A program made the translations under genes and the position numbers. A DNA stretch of 10,958 nt from Candidatus Geothermarchaeota archaeon (GTDB lineage Archaea; Thermoproteota; Nitrososphaeria; Geothermarchaeales; JDFR-13), in NCBI GenBank assembly GCA_015522055.1, contig WAMZ01000040.1:1-10958 (forward strand). The letters run 5' to 3'. The stretch's first letter is position 1; every line of letters begins with the position of its first letter. Below are positions 6,696 to 10,958 of this stretch, piece after piece. The notes under the pieces were generated by a model that did no database searches, was not told the origin of the DNA, and was given only the letters and a program-made list of their open reading frames with translations.

Positions 6696-7362
6696 TCTTC
6701 TCACCGTAATATTTACAAACATTATTTATTGGGCATTCTGTGCATTTGGGGTTTACGGCTCTACATATTTTCCTTCCGAAGGCGATTAGGTTGAGGTGGG
6801 CGTCTAGATATTCCTCTGGGGTAAGTCCTTCTCTCCATACTCTGCTAATCTCCCCGTATCCAGCTCCCTTCTTTACTAGTCCGAGGCGCTTCGTTATTCT
6901 CGATATATGTGTGTCGACGGGGAAGGCGGGGTGGCCGGCCTTTAGGAGTAGGATATCGGCTGTTTTGTCGCCTATACCTGGGATAGATAATAATTTCTTC
7001 CTTGCTTCCCGATAATCCATATTGATTATTTGGGTAAGGTCTCCATCGAATAAGTTCATGATTAGTTTCGTGGCCTCCTTTATCTTTCTGGCCTTTGTAT
7101 TATGTAGACCGCCTATTCTAATGGCGTCGGCGATTCTATCTGGGTCGGCTTTTAGTATCTTTTCCGGCTCTACCCCCACTAATATATCTAGATTCTTGAA
7201 TGCTCTTATGCTATTCCTATCATTGGTGTTTTGGGAGAGTATTGTGGCTACTAGGATTCGGTAGTAATCCTTGGCGTTGGGGACCTCTGATGTGAATTCC
7301 ATATTGTTCCTTAATCCCAGACTCTTTATCCTTAGATATATGTCTCTGACTCCAAGTTTCAT
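6670..7362 (-). CDS. nth: Endonuclease III (DNA glycosylase/AP lyase)
   Basis: The 230-residue protein is an HhH-GPD DNA glycosylase that removes oxidised pyrimidines and nicks the abasic site in base excision repair. It shows LSQNTND near 43-49, the helix-hairpin-helix IPGIGDKTAD at 127-136 with catalytic Lys133, and VDTHISR near 149-155 with catalytic Asp150. The C-terminal [4Fe-4S] ligands have the exact spacing C-x6-C-x2-C-x5-C (residues 200-216). Both catalytic residues and all four cysteines are present, so a bifunctional enzyme is expected. I chose ATG 7362, which has a TATA-like sequence about 20-24 bases upstream and no SD; TTG 7374 would add four residues. Its 3' end overlaps the start of the RNA methyltransferase gene. 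Confidence 0.93.
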   Translation of the reverse strand: MKLGVRDIYLRIKSLGLRNNMEFTSEVPNAKDYYRILVATILSQNTNDRNSIRAFKNLDILVGVEPEKILKADPDRIADAIRIGGLHNTKARKIKEATKLIMNLFDGDLTQIINMDYREARKKLLSIPGIGDKTADILLLKAGHPAFPVDTHISRITKRLGLVKKGAGYGEISRVWREGLTPEEYLDAHLNLIAFGRKICRAVNPKCTECPINNVCKYYGEKIGKENSAQ

Positions 7363-7375
7363 GGGAGTAACCAAA

Positions 7376-7389
7376 ATATTATATTTCTA
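7376..7389 (-). promoter_or_regulatory. TATA-like box upstream of nth
   Basis: On the minus strand the AT-rich stretch TAGAAATATAATAT lies just upstream of the nth start region, in the 66-base gap after sdhB. Its distance to ATG 7362 fits a leaderless archaeal transcript, slightly on the short side. Confidence 0.35.
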
Positions 7390-7413
7390 GGCTGGTATGA
7401 TTTAATTGATTAT

Positions 7414-7420
7414 GAAAAAT
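7414..7420 (-). terminator. Possible T-run terminator of the sdh operon
   Basis: Nine bases after the sdhB stop codon the minus strand reads ATTTTTC. Archaeal transcription can end at short T-runs without a hairpin. A run of five T is at the weak end, and no stem precedes it. Confidence 0.25.
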
Positions 7421-7428
7421 GTGGTTCT

Positions 7429-8301
7429 TTATGGTTGCTCGACGAACTTTTCCATTATCTCTTTGATCTTCTTCTGTGCTCCTCTAACGGTAAACTTAGG
7501 TGGCTTAACCTCCTTCGCCTCCTCGACGTAGGGGAGTGGTGGGGCTAGGGGTGCTCCCTTTACAGCCTTTATATATCCTAAGTCTCTCTCTATAATCTTC
7601 CTCCTGAGTAACTGGATTGCGAGGGCTGGGTCAACACCTTTGGGGCATGCGTCGGAGCATGAACCGGCTAGGTGGCACCCCCAACACCCATCGGGTGAAT
7701 CTACTATGTCAAGCCTTATTAGGAGGCCCTCATCTCTACTGTCCGCTATGAATCTATATGCATTCATTAATGCCTGTGGCCCTAGGTAATTCGGGTTTGT
7801 TCCAGTTATTGGGCATGCCGAGTAACATAGTGCACATGTCAGGCAGTAGCTGAATTGTAGGTATTCCTCGACCTCCTCAGGCGTCTGTAGATATTCTCTG
7901 GAGGGGTTCCAATACTCCTCCTCGCCCCCCTCCCTAATTATATATGGCTTTATCTCCCTCTGTTTCTCGAAGAATGGGGTATGGTCTACAACCAGATCTT
8001 TGACCAGGGGGAGGTTCTTTAGGGGCTCTAATGTTAATACGTCTGAATTTAAGTGCAGAATTTGCGTGGCACATGCCAGCATAGGCTTACCATTTATTAT
8101 GATGCCACATATACCACATGTAGCCATTCTACAGCTTCTCCTGAATGCCAGTGATGGGTCTAAGTTTTCCTTGATATATATAAGTCCCTCTAGAACGGTC
8201 ATGCCCTTAAAGACGGGTACTTCAAATGTATCTACCCTGAATCTACCTTCCTCCGGTATCCATCTCTTAATCCTAAATTTTACATTTTTAACTGTCTCCA
8301 C
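7429..8301 (-). CDS. sdhB: Succinate dehydrogenase/fumarate reductase iron-sulfur subunit
   Basis: The 290-residue product carries the electron wire of complex II. With numbering from GTG 8301, the [2Fe-2S] ligands are Cys57, 62, 65 and 77 (C-x4-C-x2-C-x11-C). The ferredoxin-like part has Cys153, 156, 159 and 163 (CLTCALCYSACP) and Cys209, 215 and 219 (CHLAGSCSDACPKG), matching the [4Fe-4S] and [3Fe-4S] ligands of E. coli SdhB. The position that would supply a fourth ligand to the last cluster is Ala, which fits [3Fe-4S]. An extra Cys206 stands three residues before Cys209. A Lys/Pro-rich tail of about 50 residues extends past the last motif and makes the protein longer than bacterial SdhB. 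GTG 8301 is preceded six bases upstream by GAGGTG, which overlaps the sdhD stop; GTG 8310 would add three residues. It is the last gene of the operon. Confidence 0.94.
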   Translation of the reverse strand: METVKNVKFRIKRWIPEEGRFRVDTFEVPVFKGMTVLEGLIYIKENLDPSLAFRRSCRMATCGICGIIINGKPMLACATQILHLNSDVLTLEPLKNLPLVKDLVVDHTPFFEKQREIKPYIIREGGEEEYWNPSREYLQTPEEVEEYLQFSYCLTCALCYSACPITGTNPNYLGPQALMNAYRFIADSRDEGLLIRLDIVDSPDGCWGCHLAGSCSDACPKGVDPALAIQLLRRKIIERDLGYIKAVKGAPLAPPLPYVEEAKEVKPPKFTVRGAQKKIKEIMEKFVEQP

Positions 8302-8307
8302 ATGGAC

Positions 8308-8313
8308 CACCTC
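8308..8313 (-). promoter_or_regulatory. Shine-Dalgarno GAGGTG of sdhB overlapping the sdhD stop
   Basis: GAGGTG on the minus strand shares two bases with the sdhD stop codon TGA (8314-8312) and ends six bases before GTG 8301. It decides against the GTG at 8310, which lies inside the motif. Confidence 0.55.
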
Positions 8314-8650
8314 ATGATGCTATAATCGGTAGCATACCATATATCAATATGATTATGTATATTGTCCATATGACCCATGACACCGCTATCCTAGCTCTAT
8401 ATCCCGTGATATACTCGAATAATATGTTTCTTATCCCTATGAATCCATGGGTCAATAATGCGAATAGTAGTAGTGTATAGATTATGTCGTAGAATGGGCT
8501 GCTCATTCTCTCCGAGACAGTCTCCCAGCTAAGCCCCAATTCATAGCCCGGGCCTATGAATGAGGTGAATATGGCTAGATGTATTAGTATTAATATTGCT
8601 ATAGCTATCCCGAGGAGATATTGTATTAATCTAATATAACTCTCCTTCAT
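8312..8650 (-). CDS. sdhD: Succinate dehydrogenase membrane anchor subunit SdhD
   Basis: The 112-residue protein has three predicted membrane helices, at about 8-31, 55-77 and 88-110, the usual size for an SdhD anchor. The second helix ends with HGFIGIRNILFEY at 68-80. This aligns in spacing with E. coli SdhD HAWIGMWQVLTDY, so His68 corresponds to the His71 region near heme b and Tyr80 to the quinone-site Tyr83. It starts with ATG 8650 one base after the sdhC stop, with a full GGGTGATC SD at 8662-8655 that runs into that stop. Together with SdhC it anchors the complex and passes electrons to or from quinone. Confidence 0.85.
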   Translation of the reverse strand: MKESYIRLIQYLLGIAIAILILIHLAIFTSFIGPGYELGLSWETVSERMSSPFYDIIYTLLLFALLTHGFIGIRNILFEYITGYRARIAVSWVIWTIYIIILIYGMLPIIAS

Positions 8651-8651
8651 T

Positions 8652-9119
8652 TCAGATCACCCACACAAGGAGTAGTTCGTAACCGACTATTAGGAGGAGT
8701 ATTATACCTATAACTATCATTAGTAGTAGGAGGAGCCTGGGCCTCCGCGTCTTTAGAACCTCCCTATATGGATATACAGGCTTCGTCGGCTTTCCGAGGA
8801 GGAATCCATATTCATTTAGTATCAGTCTTATGCCGTTAACCCCATGGAATATCAATCCAGCCATTACTATGAATAGGCCTATATCGGCGTATGGATTTTT
8901 TATGACGGATTCTGTCAGTCTATATGTTGACTCTCCATACATCCTTGAGGATGTGACTATAATATGTAGTATTAGGTATGCTACAAGCCCGATCCCGGTT
9001 ACCCTATGGAGAAAGAATAGGTATCTCTCCATATTCATTCTTAGGTGGCCTATCCATCCTAGGGTCCCTGTCATGTTATTTCTAGTCTTATACTTCCTAT
9101 CTCTCTTTGCAAACCCCAT
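8652..9119 (-). CDS. sdhC: Succinate dehydrogenase cytochrome b subunit SdhC
   Basis: The 155-residue membrane protein has a basic N-terminal segment of about 32 residues and three membrane helices at about 36-56, 79-101 and 128-153. It carries the SdhC signature LHRVTG at 37-42 (Arg39 matches quinone-site Arg31 of E. coli) and HGVNGIRLILNEYG at 92-105, whose His92 matches the heme-b ligand His84. The Ser27 position of E. coli SdhC is Phe here. ATG 9119 follows the sdhA stop by ten bases and is preceded by AGGTGAT, which is a strong SD. No hydrophilic CCG-domain anchor of the Sulfolobus type is seen, so this is a classical heme-bearing two-anchor complex. Confidence 0.88.
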   Translation of the reverse strand: MGFAKRDRKYKTRNNMTGTLGWIGHLRMNMERYLFFLHRVTGIGLVAYLILHIIVTSSRMYGESTYRLTESVIKNPYADIGLFIVMAGLIFHGVNGIRLILNEYGFLLGKPTKPVYPYREVLKTRRPRLLLLLMIVIGIILLLIVGYELLLVWVI

Positions 9120-9129
9120 TTACATCACC

Positions 9130-10848
9130 TTAATATTTTCTCTCAACGGGTTTCCAGAAGAGTATCTTAACAGGCTTATATTTTATAATTGGTCCATCCT
9201 CACTATAATATGCCAATGTATGTTTGAGGAAGTTCTCATCATCTCTATATGGATAGTCTGTCCTGTAGTGGGCGCCCCTACTCTCCTTCCTGGCTAGGGC
9301 TCCTACAGCTATCACCTCAGATGATATTAGCATATGGTCTAATTCTAGGGTGTAAAATAGGTCGCTGTTGTAGAAGCTGGATTTGTCCATCACGCGTGCC
9401 TTTCTAAATCTCTCTTTGAGCTCCCTAATCTTTTTTAGTCCCTCTGTCATGCCCCTCTCGTCCCGGAAGACGTGGAAGTATGTATCCATCACTGTCCTTA
9501 GTTCTCTCCTTATCTCGTAGGGGTCTTCGCCACTCTCCCTCTTCATTAAACCGTCGAATATCCTCTTTTCCTCCGCGAGTACTTTGTCGGTGGGTACTTC
9601 TGGGAAGTCACTCCTTCTTAGTGCATATTCTGCGGCATTTGCACCTGCATATTTACCGAAGACTAGGCATTCAGCTGTGGAGTTTGTACCGAGGCGGTTT
9701 GCACCATGTATGCTTACCGACGTCACCTCGCCCGCAGCCCATAATCCCTTGGCTTCGGTGGCCGCATCTATATCTGTGGGTACTCCACCCATGGGGTAGT
9801 GTGCAACTGGCCTGACGGGCAGTGGCTCGTCTATTGGGTCTATTCCAGCGAACTTTATGGCAACCTCCCTGACTAGAGGGAGCCTATCGAGTATTTTTTC
9901 CCTACCTAGGTGGGTTAGGTCTAGATGTACGTATTTCAATCCATATGGGCCTTCGAATCCCCTACCCTCATTAATCTCGGTCATCATTGCCCTACTGACT
10001 ATGTCTCGGGGGGCGAGCTCCATGAACTCTGGGGCATATTTCTCCATGAATCTCTCTCCCTGATTATTCCTTAGGTATCCACCCTCACCCCTAGCCCCCT
10101 CAGTTATTAATATGCCTGATGGTATGAGTCCAGTTGGGTGGAACTGGACAAATTCCATGTCTTGGAGGGGTAGGCCCGCCCTATATGGTATGGCGAATCC
10201 GTCTCCGGTGGCTGATAGACTATATGTGGTGAATCCATACATCCTAAGGCCCCCGCCCGCTGCCCAAATGGCGGCTTTGGATGTGAATACATGGAAGGTG
10301 CCATTATACATATCTATCGCGGTCATCCCCCTATATTCACCGTCTACTATCAATAGGCTTGTGACGAACCACTCGGGATAAAATGTAACATTATCGAATC
10401 TCTGTAGTATACCCCATAGGGTCTGCATCTCAAAGAACCCTGTCTTATCAGCTGCGAAGGTTGCTCTAGGGAAGGAGTGTCCGCCGAATCTTCTTTGGGC
10501 GATTCTCCCATCCTCTCTTCTACTCCACGGCATCCCCCAATGCTCAAGTCTATATATCTCCTTTGGGCAGTCAAAGACGAATCTCACTACGGCATCTTGG
10601 TCTGCTAGGAAGTCGGAGCCTTTGACGGTGTCCCATGCATGGGCCCAGAAGCTGTCTCCCTCGTTTGTATATAATACGGCGGCGGTCCCACCCTCGGCGC
10701 ATACAGAGTGGGACCTATTGATTTGTAGTTTTGATATTACTGCTATATCGAGTTTACCTTCTGATTTTAGGGCAGCCTCGACGGCCGCCCTTAAGCCTGC
10801 TAGTCCACTGCCTACTATTATTAAGTCATGCCTAATTATTTCAACCAT
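9130..10848 (-). CDS. sdhA: Succinate dehydrogenase/fumarate reductase flavoprotein subunit
   Basis: The 572-residue protein is the FAD-bearing catalytic subunit, which interconverts succinate and fumarate on the cytoplasmic face of the membrane. Numbered from ATG 10848, it has the dinucleotide motif GSGLAG at 13-18 and RSHSVCAEGG from 45, where His47 is the expected covalent FAD attachment site. It also has FHPTG with His237, EGARGEGG near 250-257, the proton-shuttle Arg286 in RDIVSRAM, HYPMGG with His350, and GANRLGTNS with Arg385. Length and order are normal and no key residue is lost. ATG 10848 is preceded five bases upstream by GGTGA; TTG 10860 would add four residues and leave that SD unused. 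It is the first gene of the A-C-D-B operon. Direction of the reaction (oxidase or fumarate reductase) cannot be read from the sequence, though the covalent-FAD His is compatible with both. Confidence 0.96.
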   Translation of the reverse strand: MVEIIRHDLIIVGSGLAGLRAAVEAALKSEGKLDIAVISKLQINRSHSVCAEGGTAAVLYTNEGDSFWAHAWDTVKGSDFLADQDAVVRFVFDCPKEIYRLEHWGMPWSRREDGRIAQRRFGGHSFPRATFAADKTGFFEMQTLWGILQRFDNVTFYPEWFVTSLLIVDGEYRGMTAIDMYNGTFHVFTSKAAIWAAGGGLRMYGFTTYSLSATGDGFAIPYRAGLPLQDMEFVQFHPTGLIPSGILITEGARGEGGYLRNNQGERFMEKYAPEFMELAPRDIVSRAMMTEINEGRGFEGPYGLKYVHLDLTHLGREKILDRLPLVREVAIKFAGIDPIDEPLPVRPVAHYPMGGVPTDIDAATEAKGLWAAGEVTSVSIHGANRLGTNSTAECLVFGKYAGANAAEYALRRSDFPEVPTDKVLAEEKRIFDGLMKRESGEDPYEIRRELRTVMDTYFHVFRDERGMTEGLKKIRELKERFRKARVMDKSSFYNSDLFYTLELDHMLISSEVIAVGALARKESRGAHYRTDYPYRDDENFLKHTLAYYSEDGPIIKYKPVKILFWKPVERKY

Positions 10849-10853
10849 ATGTG

Positions 10854-10858
10854 TCACC
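10854..10858 (-). promoter_or_regulatory. Shine-Dalgarno GGTGA of sdhA
   Basis: GGTGA on the minus strand ends five bases before ATG 10848 and overlaps the alternative TTG at 10860-10858, so it decides the start. Confidence 0.55.
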
Positions 10859-10864
10859 AAGTGG

Positions 10865-10916
10865 TAATTAAATATAATTTATTTATTGGGGGAATTAAGG
10901 AATTGATATATAAAAT
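10865..10916 (-). promoter_or_regulatory. AT-rich promoter region of the sdh operon
   Basis: Upstream of sdhA the minus strand holds several TATA-like stretches: TTATATTTAA (10877-10868), AATAAATAAATT (about 10890-10879) and TTTTATATATC (about 10914-10904). The middle one would start transcription near 10860, keeping the GGTGA in a leader of about 12 bases; the right one would give a leader of about 35 bases. Which one is used cannot be decided. The remaining bases to the window edge show no gene. Confidence 0.4.
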
Positions 10917-10958
10917 AAATAGTTTAATGTATGGATAAAAAGTTTCAGAGCCTGGATA

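Noticed and set aside
8830..9297. A 155-codon plus-strand reading frame across the sdhC-sdhA junction
   Set aside because: Antisense shadow of two clearly conserved genes; its composition mirrors the complement of membrane-protein codons.
1..10958. tRNA, rRNA, CRISPR array, insertion sequence or integration site
   Set aside because: No cloverleaf with a TΨC-like GGTTCRA block, no spaced direct repeats, no transposase or integrase, and no terminal inverted repeats were seen on either strand.

Overview
The window looks like a compact archaeal chromosome segment, most likely from a thermophilic member of the Thermoproteota (Crenarchaeota). Four things point that way. Gene starts are repeatedly preceded by GGTG/GGTGA Shine-Dalgarno motifs, often overlapping the previous stop codon. 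TATA-like boxes, rather than -35/-10 promoters, lie upstream of first genes. Codon use is heavy in AGG and ATA. The gene content (two MoeA paralogues, one fused to a periplasmic-binding-like domain; a small pyruvoyl AdoMet decarboxylase; an Fe-S endonuclease III) is typical of archaea. I cannot name the genus.

Layout, left to right. (1) Positions 43-3280, + strand: two tandem molybdopterin molybdotransferase genes of the MoeA family, one base apart. The second carries a C-terminal COG1910-type molybdate/tungstate-binding-like domain. (2) Positions 3275-4445, - strand: a polyamine pair, S-adenosylmethionine decarboxylase then an aminopropyltransferase of the spermidine synthase family, meeting the moeA pair tail to tail with a 6-base overlap. 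(3) Positions 4446-4565: a divergent promoter region with a GC-rich hairpin in the presumed leader of the decarboxylase gene. (4) Positions 4566-5093, + strand: a membrane-anchored redoxin-like protein without any cysteine. (5) Positions 5090-5461, - strand: a small, very basic protein of unknown function. (6) Positions 5529-7362, - strand: an endonuclease III gene overlapping an RlmI-like RNA m5C methyltransferase gene. (7) Positions 7429-10848, - strand: a complete four-gene succinate dehydrogenase (or fumarate reductase) operon in the order sdhA-sdhC-sdhD-sdhB, followed at the right edge by its AT-rich promoter region.

How the genes work together. The two MoeA proteins complete molybdenum or tungsten cofactor synthesis. 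SpeD supplies decarboxylated AdoMet to SpeE for polyamine synthesis. The four Sdh subunits form a respiratory complex: flavin active site in SdhA, three Fe-S clusters in SdhB, and heme/quinone membrane anchors SdhC and SdhD. The operon therefore points to a respiring organism. Endonuclease III and the RNA methyltransferase are housekeeping genes that are probably translationally coupled.

Most of the window is ordinary metabolism. The parts that deserve a second look are the cysteine-free redoxin-like protein, the unknown basic protein, the structured leader and altered cleavage context of speD, the MoeA pair with reciprocal motif substitutions, and the A-C-D-B sdh operon whose SdhB has an extra cysteine. 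I found no mobile element, CRISPR array, rRNA or tRNA gene. No stretch longer than 300 bases lacks a gene.
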